Source: an uncultured Ignavibacterium sp.
Lineage (GTDB): Bacteria > Bacteroidota > Ignavibacteria > Ignavibacteriales > Ignavibacteriaceae
Reading direction: 5' to 3'
Length of the DNA stretch: 45,287 bases
Assembly: GCA_937934185.1 (NCBI GenBank)
Contig: CALHAB010000055.1
Coordinates: forward strand, 1-45,287
Below, in pieces: positions 7,954 to 18,125 of the stretch; position 1 is the stretch's first letter; each line of letters starts with the position of its first letter. Made by a program: the position numbers and the translations under genes. Under the pieces are notes generated by a model, which worked only from the letters and a program-made list of their open reading frames with translations, did not search any database and had not been told where the DNA came from.

Positions 7954-8046
7954 CTGTTGAAACCTGAATAATATTATCCGCATCAAAATTATAGAATTTT
8001 TTAATAATTCTGCTTAAGTTTGCCCACAAAAATTTAGGAGTAAGAT

Positions 8047-8307
8047 ATGCCAACGTATGATTACAAGTGTTCATCCTGCAATTATACATTTGAGTTTTTC
8101 CAATCAATGAAAGACGATCCGCTAACAACCTGTCCAAAATGTGGCGGAGTTCTAAAGAGATTAATTGGGCCGGGTGCAGGTCCAATTTTTAAAGGAAACG
8201 GTTTTTATCAGACGGATTATAAAAATAACTCATCCAATTCAAATTCCGGGAACTCAAAGAAAAATAGTACTAAAAGTGAAAGCAGTGTAAAAGAAGCTGC
8301 GGCCTAA
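8047..8307 (+). CDS. FmdB-type zinc-ribbon protein
   Basis: A short 86-residue protein starting MPTYDYKCSSCNYTFEFFQS, the hallmark of the FmdB/CxxC_CXXC_SSSS regulatory-protein family. Two CxxC pairs (Cys8/Cys11 and Cys29/Cys32) form one zinc ribbon. PGAGPIFKGNGFYQTDYK follows, and then a Ser/Asn/Lys-rich tail of low complexity. An aggag ribosome binding site lies eight bases upstream. The family is widespread and its molecular role is unclear, so no function is assigned beyond zinc binding. Confidence 0.9.
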   Translation: MPTYDYKCSSCNYTFEFFQSMKDDPLTTCPKCGGVLKRLIGPGAGPIFKGNGFYQTDYKNNSSNSNSGNSKKNSTKSESSVKEAAA

Positions 8308-8327
8308 AATTTCAATTTTATAATTCT

Positions 8328-8355
8328 GTAGAGACTTACGATTGTGAGTCTCTAC
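8328..8355. repeat. Perfect hairpin, possible terminator or dispersed repeat
   Basis: GTAGAGACT (8328-8336) pairs perfectly with AGTCTCTAC (8347-8355) over a 10-base loop. It lies between two convergent genes. On the plus strand it is followed by attttaaaac, a weak T-tract; on the minus strand there is no good T-run. It could end both transcripts. The GTAGAGAC...GTCTCTAC form also resembles small palindromic repeats seen scattered in many genomes. Confidence 0.55.
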
Positions 8356-8389
8356 ATTTTAAAACTTTAACGAACTCAAATAAAATTTA

Positions 8390-11300
8390 TCAGTAATCCA
8401 ATCCTATCGAAAAATAAAATTTAGGTCCTGACCATTTTTCAACAAAGTATGCCCAGGCAACATCAAACTTAAGCAAGAAACCTAAAAAGTAAACTCTTGA
8501 ACCAACACCGGTTCCTATGAGTAAATCTTTTGTTCTGGTTTGACCAAATTGATTTTTATCAAATAGTTGAAGTTGTTTGTTATCATTCCAGGCGGTTCCG
8601 ATATCGAGGAATGCAGTTCCAAGAATATTAGCAAAGAATAATGGAATGCCACGCGGAATCAGGTAACCAATGAGAGGGTATCGGAATTCATAATTCATCA
8701 GTGCATACTTTGTTCCTATTCTTTCGGAATAGTCAAATCCACGCATAGGAAGAACAACTGTCAGAAATGCGAAATCTGTAGTAGAGTTGATAGGAATTTC
8801 TGTTGTGGCAAAACTTCTGTTGATCCAGTTTTCAGTTCCACCCATAAAAAATCTTTGTGCATTAGCACCGGAAGAATATCCACCTGAAAATCTGATTGCA
8901 AAACTATAGTCAGTAAAAAATCTGAAATAAGTTCTGTAGTCAGCAGTTGTAGTCCAGAAACTCAAACGCTTATTACCAAATCCGGGATTTCCATAAGTAT
9001 CAAATCTGTATCTGGTTCCTTCAATTGGAGAAGTATATCCCCACAGAACATTATCGTGAACAAAAGCCAACTGCGGAACAAAGAAACTTGCTTCTTCAAG
9101 CGGTACTGTGTAATCATCAAGATTTTCACTACGGACATTCATATAACTGACACCGCTTTCAAATCTGTAAAAACGATTCAATGGATAATTTGCATTTACA
9201 GAAAGCTGGAAGTTTCTGAAGCGATAAAGATTTATATAATTGCCTCTGATCAAATTTACAAACCTTGCTGTATGAAATCCTTCGATACCGTATTTAATTC
9301 TTCCGCCAAGATAATAATATGCGAGGCCATAATCACTGTTCTTTAAATCAATCTGTAAACCTGTAACTCCAATCAGCCGATGATCTCCAAGTACATCACT
9401 GAAAGATAAAATCGTTGTTCCGATAAGTCCATAAAAAGTGCTGTAACCAGCATTTGCATAAACCAAATCTGGTCCGAAAGTAACTTTATATTTTCTTACT
9501 TTGAAATTACCATCTTCATCAAGATTATCCTGTGGAGTAAAAAGATTTGAAATCTGTCTAACAGAATCCTGTGACTGTGTAATTCCAAAAATATATCTTG
9601 AATAATCGCGCTCAGCTTTACTTAAAGTATCATTCGGATCAACTACATTTCCCGTAAAGATTGTGATGTCCTCACCATTTTTATCAGTTGTATCGGAGAC
9701 GGCTTCATCAACAACTATTATCTGTCCATCACCTTCTAATTCTTTCTTTCTGATTTTCTCGATGAATAATGTTGGTTTCAAAGGTTTAAGATCAGTTTTA
9801 GGTTCAAAAGGATTATTCATAAGAAATATATTAAACACCGATTCATAAAGTGAAGAGAAAGCCATTTTCTTTGTATCGTAAGAAAGAGAAAGCTGATAAA
9901 GTCCTGTTAAAGAATTTGTTATAGGAGTTAAATCTGTTTCTTCATCGGCAATTTTTATTGAATTATCATCTCTCGTAAAATCAAATGTATAAATGTTATT
10001 TATTCCATTAATGTCTGAAATGAAAATTAGCTTAGTATCATCAGCACTCAAATGAGGGAATGTTTCATCACTTTGAGGCAGATTTGTAATTCTTTCAATT
10101 TTTCGATTATCTAGTGAAATCCGGTAAATATCTTTCTGGATAAAGTCAGATTTAAAGATTGATTCGCCATCAAGCACATAATCTGTTCTGAGAATATCAC
10201 CACGATCTGAAGAGAAGTAAATAAACTTATCGTCATTAGACCAGGATGGATCATAATCGCCAAAAGAATCGTTAGTGATATTAGTAAGACTATTTGTTTC
10301 AAGTTCATAGATATAAATATCCGACTGTTTTTTATCTTGTCCGATAAATGCTAACTTGTTTCCATCGTGCGACCAGGTAACACTGTGAATAGCTTCAAGT
10401 TTAATTGGAAGAGATTTTCTTTCTTCTGAATTAACATCAATTATGTAAATTATATCATAACCATTACTTTTAGCCGAAAGCGCAATTTTATTTCCATCCG
10501 GCGACCAGGTTAATCCCGGCGTTAGAATATTCAGTTCTTCAAAATCCGGAGTTCTGTTTCCCTTTACAATTCTTTTGATAATCTTACCATCAATTGCATC
10601 CATAATGAATACATCGAAATAAAAATTCCTGTTGGAGATAAATGCAATCTTATCGCCCTGTGGTGAAAGCGCCGGTGAAGTATTGTAAAAACCATCATCA
10701 TTTTTCGGATTGGTAAGTCTTTTGGCAAATTGCTCTGGATCTTCCCGCAGTGCAATATCTGGCCAATAAGTTTTTTTAATTTCCTTTTTCCATCTTTCAC
10801 CAAGTTCCTTTAAATCAATTCCCAAAGTTTGACGGAAAGCTTCCGGAACATTCCCGACGCCTTTAATTTTGTTCATCAGTTCACCTATCTTCTGACGACC
10901 ATATTTATTAGCAATGTAATAGAAGACAGATTGTCCGCCTCTATAAGCAAAGTAACCATCAAGGTTCATCATATCAGGAAGATTTTCGCTGATAGTTGCA
11001 TCACGCAAAAACATATCGGTATCAACATCCCAACCCAGAGATTCATATTCAGCCAGACCTTCAGAAAACCATATCGGAAATTGCAATGATATGTTGCTGG
11101 AAATTATATTTTGAATTGAACCGCCATAATACATATCATTCATTACAGCGTGCACAAGTTCGTGATGAATAAGATGACGGAATTGTTTGTATGACCCTGT
11201 AAATTGTATTACGACTCTGTTCTTGAATAACTCCGTAAATCCCTGAATACCTTCGCTTAGATAAGTATCAGTTACATTCGTTTCCTGAAAATCATTCTGG

Positions 11301-11560
11301 GAATTGTAAACAATTAAAGTTATACGACTATTGATTTTATACTTAAATGTGTTTTGAATGGAACTCAGAGCATCTTCCGCTGCCTGCGCCGTAAATTCTG
11401 TTAAGGTTTCTCCGCCTTCATTAAAATAAATATCGAAGTGGTCTGTCTGAATATAATACCAAACATAATCTTTGTACTGAACTTTATTTTTACCAAACTG
11501 TGCAAAGCTTATCTGCGCAGAAATAATCATTAAAGTGATAATTAAGAGTATCTTTTTCAT
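8390..11560 (-). CDS. Outer-membrane protein: metallopeptidase-like domain, beta-propeller and Omp85-like barrel
   Basis: A 1056-residue exported protein with three parts. After a signal peptide (1-20), about residues 30-200 form a peptidase-MA-like domain with HELVH at 133-137 and WFSEGLAEY at 165-173, giving His133, Glu134, His137 and a likely third zinc ligand Glu167. Residues of about 280-620 hold PD40/TolB-type propeller blades (LSPQGDKIAFIS, WSPDGNKIALSA, WSHDGNKLAFIG, LSADDTKLIFIS). The last 400 residues look like an Omp85/surface-antigen barrel with an RGF motif at about 940-942, NYEFRYPL after it and a terminal aromatic residue. No POTRA repeats are apparent. It closes the hldA-hldC-tamB-rnr-led cluster, 15 bases after rnr. 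Substrate unknown. Confidence 0.85.
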   Translation of the reverse strand: MKKILLIITLMIISAQISFAQFGKNKVQYKDYVWYYIQTDHFDIYFNEGGETLTEFTAQAAEDALSSIQNTFKYKINSRITLIVYNSQNDFQETNVTDTYLSEGIQGFTELFKNRVVIQFTGSYKQFRHLIHHELVHAVMNDMYYGGSIQNIISSNISLQFPIWFSEGLAEYESLGWDVDTDMFLRDATISENLPDMMNLDGYFAYRGGQSVFYYIANKYGRQKIGELMNKIKGVGNVPEAFRQTLGIDLKELGERWKKEIKKTYWPDIALREDPEQFAKRLTNPKNDDGFYNTSPALSPQGDKIAFISNRNFYFDVFIMDAIDGKIIKRIVKGNRTPDFEELNILTPGLTWSPDGNKIALSAKSNGYDIIYIIDVNSEERKSLPIKLEAIHSVTWSHDGNKLAFIGQDKKQSDIYIYELETNSLTNITNDSFGDYDPSWSNDDKFIYFSSDRGDILRTDYVLDGESIFKSDFIQKDIYRISLDNRKIERITNLPQSDETFPHLSADDTKLIFISDINGINNIYTFDFTRDDNSIKIADEETDLTPITNSLTGLYQLSLSYDTKKMAFSSLYESVFNIFLMNNPFEPKTDLKPLKPTLFIEKIRKKELEGDGQIIVVDEAVSDTTDKNGEDITIFTGNVVDPNDTLSKAERDYSRYIFGITQSQDSVRQISNLFTPQDNLDEDGNFKVRKYKVTFGPDLVYANAGYSTFYGLIGTTILSFSDVLGDHRLIGVTGLQIDLKNSDYGLAYYYLGGRIKYGIEGFHTARFVNLIRGNYINLYRFRNFQLSVNANYPLNRFYRFESGVSYMNVRSENLDDYTVPLEEASFFVPQLAFVHDNVLWGYTSPIEGTRYRFDTYGNPGFGNKRLSFWTTTADYRTYFRFFTDYSFAIRFSGGYSSGANAQRFFMGGTENWINRSFATTEIPINSTTDFAFLTVVLPMRGFDYSERIGTKYALMNYEFRYPLIGYLIPRGIPLFFANILGTAFLDIGTAWNDNKQLQLFDKNQFGQTRTKDLLIGTGVGSRVYFLGFLLKFDVAWAYFVEKWSGPKFYFSIGLDY

Positions 11561-11575
11561 AAACTGTTTCCTTGT

Positions 11576-13672
11576 TTATTCTACAATGAGAAAGTCTAAT
11601 TCAAGTCTTTCTTCATTTACTCGTACAAGTTTAACACTAACTTTATCTCCAAGTCTATACATTTTTTTGGTTCTCTTTCCTATAATAGCGTATTTCTTTT
11701 CATCATAAAGATAAAAGTCATCATCCAAATCTCTCAATCTTATAAGGCCTTCGGCCAAAATATCAGTTATTTTAACAAAGATTCCGAAATGCACCACACC
11801 AGAAATGATTGCGTGAAATTCATCTCCCAAACGATTAGACAGCAATTCAACCTGCTTGAGTTTAACAGAGTATCTTTCAGCTTCCATTGCTGTTCTTTCA
11901 CAGGCGGAAATGTGATCGCAAATTTCTTCAAGCTCTGCGAGAGAATAGCCAGGCAATTTGGGATTATCAATATATTTGAATAAAAGTCTGTGAACCAGCA
12001 AATCGCTGTATCTTCTTATAGGTGAAGTAAAGTGAGTATAGTATTTAAATCCTAAACCGTAATGACCAATATTTCTTGGAGAATAAAAAGCTTTAGCCAT
12101 TGATCGGATTGCAAGTTCGTTAATGAGCGGTTCTTCTTCTTTTCCTTTAACCTGATCAAGCAACTTCTGGAACTCACTGGATTTTTTAATCAGGTTTGGA
12201 CTAACCTGATAACCAAGTGATTTAACGAACCGAATGAATTCCATAATTTTCTCCTGATCCGGTAAATCGTGTACACGATAAACAAATGGTTGTGCTTCTC
12301 CGCGTTTAGGTTGGGCAATGTGCTGAGCAACAATTTTGTTTGCAAGAAGCATAAATTCTTCTACCAGCATATTGCTGTCTTTCATAGATTTTATATAAGC
12401 TTCAAGAGGCCTTCCATATTCATCAAGTTTAAATTTTACTTCAAGAGTATTGAAATCAAAGCTTCCTTCCTTCATTCTTTTCTGTCTTAGAATCTTCGCA
12501 AGTTTATCGAGGTTCAGAATATCTTCAGCAAAATCTCCCTGACCTGTTTCAATAATTTTCTGAACTTCATCATAATTAAATCTTCGTTTTGAGTTAATGA
12601 TTGTTTTACGAATCTGATAATCGAGAACTCTTCCTCTTGGAGTCATTTCAACAATCACAGAATATGTAAGTCGGTCTTCATTCGGAACGAGTGAACAAAT
12701 ATGATTAGAAAGATTTTCAGGAAGCATCGGGATAACTTTACCAACAAGATAAACACTGTTTCCTCTTTGCTGTGCTTCATCGTCAAGATAAGAATCATAT
12801 TCCACATAATGGGAAACATCAGCTATGTGAATTCCAACAACAAAGTTGCCTTTCTCATTTTTCTCAATCGATAACGCATCATCAAAATCTTTTGCATCTT
12901 CTGGATCAATAGTTATAACATTTTTCTGTCGGAAGTCAATTCTCCTTTTTATTTCATCAGGAGTTATTTCAAAAATAATTTCCTCAGCTTCACTGATTAC
13001 ATTAGCCGGAAAGAGGTATCTAAGTCCAAATTCTTTTGCAATAGAAGTCACTTCTGTATCCAAAGAACCGGGCTTACCAAGTACTTCAATTATTTCTCCG
13101 ATAGGATTCTGAGTTGGTGATTCCCAAACAAGATTTCCAACAACTACTTTGTCACCAACTTTTGCTGAATTTAATTTTTGTGGGTCAATGTAAATATCCC
13201 GATGGATTGTCGGTTCATCTGGTGTAATGAAGTAAAGAGACTTTTCTTTCTTCAAAGTTCCCACATATTCTTTTCGCTTTCTTGAAATAACATTTACTAT
13301 CTGGCCTTCAAGATTTCTTCCTTTTTGTTTTGCAAAAAGAACAACCTCAACTTTATCACCATCGAAAGCAGTTCCTAAATTTCTTGCAGCAATAAATATA
13401 TCACTTAGTTTTCGGTTATCTGGAATTACAAATCCATAGCCGCCTTCAGTCAATTCGAGTGTACCAATGATTTTATTTGTCGAAGGCATTTGATTTAGTT
13501 TGAATCTTTTTCCTGTTCGTGTAAGAAATTTTTCATCATAAAGTTTATTCAAAGCACTTTTTAATGCTTCATACTGATGGTCTGAATTTGCATTCAGGCG
13601 TCTGGCAATATCTTTTGCTTTGTAAGACCTGCCGGGATTTTTTTTGAAAAATGCTTTTAATTCTTTTTTCAT
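11576..13672 (-). CDS. rnr: Ribonuclease R
   Basis: RNase R is a processive 3'-5' exoribonuclease that degrades structured RNA and takes part in rRNA quality control. The order of domains is standard: an N-terminal winged helix (1-60), cold-shock domains (about 60-200), the RNB catalytic domain (about 235-565) and a C-terminal S1 domain (about 610-695). The metal-binding acidic cluster is DPEDAKDFDDALS with Asp256, Asp262, Asp264 and Asp265. HFTSPIRRYSDLLVHRLL near the end of RNB is also diagnostic. The start codon overlaps the tamB stop by one base (TAATG), so the two are translationally coupled. Confidence 0.96.
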   Translation of the reverse strand: MKKELKAFFKKNPGRSYKAKDIARRLNANSDHQYEALKSALNKLYDEKFLTRTGKRFKLNQMPSTNKIIGTLELTEGGYGFVIPDNRKLSDIFIAARNLGTAFDGDKVEVVLFAKQKGRNLEGQIVNVISRKRKEYVGTLKKEKSLYFITPDEPTIHRDIYIDPQKLNSAKVGDKVVVGNLVWESPTQNPIGEIIEVLGKPGSLDTEVTSIAKEFGLRYLFPANVISEAEEIIFEITPDEIKRRIDFRQKNVITIDPEDAKDFDDALSIEKNEKGNFVVGIHIADVSHYVEYDSYLDDEAQQRGNSVYLVGKVIPMLPENLSNHICSLVPNEDRLTYSVIVEMTPRGRVLDYQIRKTIINSKRRFNYDEVQKIIETGQGDFAEDILNLDKLAKILRQKRMKEGSFDFNTLEVKFKLDEYGRPLEAYIKSMKDSNMLVEEFMLLANKIVAQHIAQPKRGEAQPFVYRVHDLPDQEKIMEFIRFVKSLGYQVSPNLIKKSSEFQKLLDQVKGKEEEPLINELAIRSMAKAFYSPRNIGHYGLGFKYYTHFTSPIRRYSDLLVHRLLFKYIDNPKLPGYSLAELEEICDHISACERTAMEAERYSVKLKQVELLSNRLGDEFHAIISGVVHFGIFVKITDILAEGLIRLRDLDDDFYLYDEKKYAIIGKRTKKMYRLGDKVSVKLVRVNEERLELDFLIVE

Positions 13673-16600
13673 TAAAACTCAAATAAATATTTTAATCCGA
13701 TTTCATTATAAAGCTCAGCATTTACAACAGATTGATTTACGAATGACTCTTTTCTTTCCAGCTTGAGTAAAAGTCTTCTGGAAACAGGCCAGTTTATTTT
13801 AACACTTGCTCTGCTAAGGTCCTGGAAAACTTCAGTAGTTCCGCCAATTTCATATCTGAAATTACCAACTTTACCGATAAGATTGAATTTAGTTTCTGTG
13901 CCAACTTGTCTTAACTGAATACTTCGAACATAATCACCAACAAACTGATTCAGAACACCACCCAGCACTGAGCCAGCAAGATCAGTTGCAACTGAAGCAA
14001 CTGCATTTCGTTCCTGAGTAGTTGCTCCATCAGTAAACTTTCCCGAAATTATGAAGAACACAGCATCTGATGGAGTTTTTGTCGGGTCTCTTTGATCCTT
14101 TTGAATATTTTCAGTTCCTATATAAACTCCAATATTAGCGGGATCTTTAACAAAATTCTGATTAAGCTCACTGAGCGGTCCTTTCAATTTTATTTTTACA
14201 GCAACTTCCTGTTCCGAGGTTCCGCTTTCAGTTACAGGAAAGTAATAGTCTCTATATGTCGCAGTAATATCAATAAGCGGATTACTGATATTTTCAAATT
14301 TAATATTTCCACTTGCCTCAAAAGTTTTTATAAAAGTGAGCTTTGATCCTTCAAGAAGATTAAACTGACCACTTGTTCGCTGAAGACCATTCAGTGAAGA
14401 AAGGATTACATTCCCGTCCAAAACAGCTGTTAAATCCTGATTAAGTTCTTTGGAAAGCATTACAACAATTTTTGCTTCAGTATTTAGTTTAACATCAATT
14501 GTATAATTAAATGTTCTTTTGCCGTTCGTTGTAAGTTTTGCAATTTCTCTTCTTTCAAATTCAAGAAGAAGACTATCGAGTTGAGATTCGATTATACTTT
14601 TGGCGCTATCATTATCAATCCATCTGTACTTAAAGTCAGCTGCGCCGGAATACGCAGATTTGGAAAGCGGAAAAACAAGATCAGCTTCAGTAACATTTAA
14701 TGGCATAGTTAAATTCATCTGAGTTTCATTCATTTCAAAAGTTAGATCACCCCTTGTCTGTACTGCAAGATCTCCATATACATTCGGATTAACTTCTTTA
14801 GATATTTTATCAAGCACTTTCAAATCACCATTAAATTTAAATTCAGCAGTAGAGATTGAAAATTTATCGAGCTTTATATTTCCACCGCCCTTAATTGAAC
14901 CTCCGTTTTTAGTACCTATCTGATTACTTAACAAAATACTTTCAAAAGATATTTCTTCATTATCCCAGTAAATTTTTGAATCGAAATTGTAAACAAGATT
15001 ATTAAACAGTGATTTGATATTGACTGAGTTAAAAGAAAGGTAACCAGTGACAACAGGATTATCGAGCTGACCTTCAAGATAAATTTCCGTTTCAAGAATA
15101 CCGCTTTTTACTTCAAGTGTAGGTATCAGATTTCCGAGAGAAGCAAGATTAAAATTATCAGATTCAACATGTAAATTCATCTGTTTTACAGGTTCGCTGA
15201 GACTATCTGCCTGAGTAAGATTTAAAGGAATATAACCTGTTATTAAAAGTTCAGGTTCAGAGACACCCTCGGTTCTATCGACAATTCTGATGTCTGTGTT
15301 CAACAGATTATTTTCATAATCGAATTTTGCGAAAAGCGATCCAAACTTTTTATCATTAATTACTATGTCTTTCATCGAAGCATTAATGTTAAAAACAGGA
15401 TTAGAGATATTACCTGTCAATTCTCCTTCAATATTTATGTTGGAACGAATAGAATTTTCCGGAGTGAGTGAAAGAATTTTTTCACTAATCAATTCGCTGC
15501 TAACATCTTTAACAACCAGCGTGATTTTTCCATCAGAGCTTTCACCAAAATAACCACTTGCAATAATTTTCCCTTTTGCAGCATCAAGAACAAAGTTATC
15601 AAATATAAAATCTCCATTTGAGTAGAAAATTCTCAAATCATTTTTGTTTTGAATCAGAATACCTTTGTAAATTATATTCAGATCGGGGAAATTCATTTTA
15701 AGAGTATCATCATTAACTTTACCAACCGCATTAAAATTATAGCTCAGATTATTCTGAATGAATCCGCCGGATGAAATCTGAAGCAAGTCATTATTGTAAT
15801 TCACATTCAATCTTATGTTATAAAAATTTGTACCTGCATAAATTCTGTCTGAAGTAAATCCGATTTTTAATGCTGTATTGATAGTTGAATCCGGTTTTCT
15901 TTCATTTAAAAGATTTACATTCAATTTTGATTCAGTAAGAAAAACAAGATTAGTCCGGGACATCAGTTTCAGGTAATCGAGGTTCGAATTCAAAACTAAT
16001 TCCAAAGTATTTGGTGTTGCTTTAATATTTCCTGTAATCACTCCGCCAATTTCAATTTCGTTACTGTTGATTCTCAGAGGTGCAAACTCTTTAAAGTCCA
16101 GAAGAATATCAGCATAAAAAGCAGAGTTTGTAATTGCCGTTTTATTTAATTGAAACTCAGTCTTATATTCATCCTCAAATCCGAGGACTGGATTAATTTT
16201 TTCTTTTATTTGTTCGATAATCACCTGACTTTCATTTGCAAATGCTTTGGCCAATGTTGTTATATAGAAATCACCCTTCAGGGTAATATCTGCAATATCA
16301 GAGACAAGATTTATTACTTTTATACCACCATCGTTTCTTCTTATATCAAGAATTAATCTTGTGCTGTCTATTTCATAATCGCTGAAGAATGAATTTTTTA
16401 TATCCGTAATAAGAAACAAGTCCATACTGTCCGGATTAAAGCCACGACCTTCTTCATCCAGACTTAAATTGATGTTTGAGTTAAGCGATTCATCATTAAG
16501 AAGTTTTGCTAGATTAAGATTTTCAACAAAGCCATCTATTTTATGATATGGATCATTTTGATTAAGGTAATCCACGACCCCGGTCAGGAAAACTTTTGCG

Positions 16601-18123
16601 GTGTCAGATGAAAGATTTACATCAAACTGAATTCTTTTATCATCTGCTGAAGTGTTCAACTGAAAAGAATTAATTACAAGTTTTCCGAATGAGGAATTAT
16701 TTGCATCGAATTCAACTTTCGTATTTAAAAATTCCAGGTCAGTGCCTTCTCCCTTAATTTTTAAATTAGAATTAATGCGGCTGGGAATTCCGGTGAACAC
16801 AGAAAAATCAAAATTTTCTGTAAACAACTCTGCATCATACTTTAAATTATCAGTTGAAAAATCAAGAAAAGATTTTCCTCTTAATTTTCCCCTTTGAGAT
16901 TCAAGAGCGAATGTTGAATTAAATGCTGATACTGATCCATTATATTTTAATTCGTTGAATTTGATCAAACCGAAATCTTTGTAATCATTCAGTGATGGAG
17001 ATTTTATAATCGTTCCAACATCCGGCAAAAAAATGTATGAATTATCTAACGAGGCAGTAATCTTCAAACTATCCGGTCCGAGAAGATTTTTTAATTCAGC
17101 ATTTGCGACGATAGATGTTCTTCCTGTATAAAGTTCTAATGTTTTAACTTTAAGATCATTCATCGTTCCTGAAAGACTTAATTTACCACTAAAGTCACCG
17201 GCAAGCATTTCCAAATCAGGGACGAAAGTAGAAACAGCATTAATATTTAATCTGACAATATCAAGATCTAACCGAAGCGGAGCGATTCTCAAATCATCTT
17301 CAGAAAAGTTTTCAAGAAAATCAACATAGGTAATACCTGCTGATAAATTAAGTTCTGAGTCGTCAGTTTCGATATTAAGATTATCAATTCCTGCTGCATT
17401 TCTTGTTAATAAAAATCTTCCTGAAAGATTTTTAAGGTTGAAAAAAGTAAAATTTGGCTCGAATGAAAGTTTATCGAGCTGAAGCTGAAAATCATATTTA
17501 TTTAAATCAGCGAATGCAGAAAGTGAAAGACTTAAATTTCTGATTCGTAAATCATCAAAGTTCATTGATGGATAATTAGCAGTGCTGCCAACAAAGTTAT
17601 ATTTCTGAAATGAGAAATTGATGTTATTAAGCTCCAAAGAAGCAACAGAAATAGTAAACGGGAATTCCGATTTAGTTGTGTCTTCAGGTTCTTCAGACGG
17701 AGGGAATATTTTTAGAAGATTTAATTCGCCATCTTCTTCTTCAACAAGCTTTGCGTTAACATCACGAAGTTCAATGTGTCGGGCATAAATATTTTTGAAC
17801 AGAAGTTTAAGCGGACTTGTTCTCAGCTCTATATAACCTGCACTTACAACCGTGTCCTTTTGCAATGAAGTTAATACGGCATTTTTAATCATCAATGAAG
17901 TAAAGATTGTTCCATCAATTTCATCAATTGAAAGTACACCATTTATTTCATTGTTTACAGTTTCTACTACAGTATCCCGAAGCCATTCTTTGAATAATGT
18001 TGTCTGAGATATACCGAAGATAATCATTAACAAAAAAATAATTCCGACTACAAAGTAAACCATAGTATTTACTATGTATCGAAGAATGCGCCGCCAGGTT
18101 GCTATTTTTTTTACTTCAGGCAA
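13672..18123 (-). CDS. tamB: TamB-like translocation/assembly protein
   Basis: A 1483-residue AsmA/TamB-type protein. One N-terminal transmembrane helix (about 14-38, YIVNTMVYFVVGIIFLLMII) anchors it in the inner membrane. A very long repetitive beta-rich region follows, expected to span the periplasm as a lipid-carrying groove. The last 330 residues match the conserved TamB C-terminal domain, ending in IGLKYLFEF with a terminal Phe. In proteobacteria TamB works with the Omp85 protein TamA and in phospholipid transport. No TamA with POTRA domains is present here, but an Omp85-like barrel is encoded two genes downstream. The gene lies two bases after hldC. Confidence 0.9.
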   Translation of the reverse strand: MPEVKKIATWRRILRYIVNTMVYFVVGIIFLLMIIFGISQTTLFKEWLRDTVVETVNNEINGVLSIDEIDGTIFTSLMIKNAVLTSLQKDTVVSAGYIELRTSPLKLLFKNIYARHIELRDVNAKLVEEEDGELNLLKIFPPSEEPEDTTKSEFPFTISVASLELNNINFSFQKYNFVGSTANYPSMNFDDLRIRNLSLSLSAFADLNKYDFQLQLDKLSFEPNFTFFNLKNLSGRFLLTRNAAGIDNLNIETDDSELNLSAGITYVDFLENFSEDDLRIAPLRLDLDIVRLNINAVSTFVPDLEMLAGDFSGKLSLSGTMNDLKVKTLELYTGRTSIVANAELKNLLGPDSLKITASLDNSYIFLPDVGTIIKSPSLNDYKDFGLIKFNELKYNGSVSAFNSTFALESQRGKLRGKSFLDFSTDNLKYDAELFTENFDFSVFTGIPSRINSNLKIKGEGTDLEFLNTKVEFDANNSSFGKLVINSFQLNTSADDKRIQFDVNLSSDTAKVFLTGVVDYLNQNDPYHKIDGFVENLNLAKLLNDESLNSNINLSLDEEGRGFNPDSMDLFLITDIKNSFFSDYEIDSTRLILDIRRNDGGIKVINLVSDIADITLKGDFYITTLAKAFANESQVIIEQIKEKINPVLGFEDEYKTEFQLNKTAITNSAFYADILLDFKEFAPLRINSNEIEIGGVITGNIKATPNTLELVLNSNLDYLKLMSRTNLVFLTESKLNVNLLNERKPDSTINTALKIGFTSDRIYAGTNFYNIRLNVNYNNDLLQISSGGFIQNNLSYNFNAVGKVNDDTLKMNFPDLNIIYKGILIQNKNDLRIFYSNGDFIFDNFVLDAAKGKIIASGYFGESSDGKITLVVKDVSSELISEKILSLTPENSIRSNINIEGELTGNISNPVFNINASMKDIVINDKKFGSLFAKFDYENNLLNTDIRIVDRTEGVSEPELLITGYIPLNLTQADSLSEPVKQMNLHVESDNFNLASLGNLIPTLEVKSGILETEIYLEGQLDNPVVTGYLSFNSVNIKSLFNNLVYNFDSKIYWDNEEISFESILLSNQIGTKNGGSIKGGGNIKLDKFSISTAEFKFNGDLKVLDKISKEVNPNVYGDLAVQTRGDLTFEMNETQMNLTMPLNVTEADLVFPLSKSAYSGAADFKYRWIDNDSAKSIIESQLDSLLLEFERREIAKLTTNGKRTFNYTIDVKLNTEAKIVVMLSKELNQDLTAVLDGNVILSSLNGLQRTSGQFNLLEGSKLTFIKTFEASGNIKFENISNPLIDITATYRDYYFPVTESGTSEQEVAVKIKLKGPLSELNQNFVKDPANIGVYIGTENIQKDQRDPTKTPSDAVFFIISGKFTDGATTQERNAVASVATDLAGSVLGGVLNQFVGDYVRSIQLRQVGTETKFNLIGKVGNFRYEIGGTTEVFQDLSRASVKINWPVSRRLLLKLERKESFVNQSVVNAELYNEIGLKYLFEF

Positions 18124-18125
18124 TT

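Noticed and set aside
8015-8022. TAAGTTTG, a match to the Bacteroidetes TAnnTTTG -7 motif, upstream of the zinc-ribbon gene
   Set aside because: No matching -33 element is present, and the best promoter in the window (prs) is of the ordinary sigma-70 type, so a chance match is likely.
7892-8185. A 97-codon minus-strand frame across the zinc-ribbon gene
   Set aside because: It is antisense to the conserved CxxC motifs of the plus-strand FmdB-type protein and has no recognisable features.
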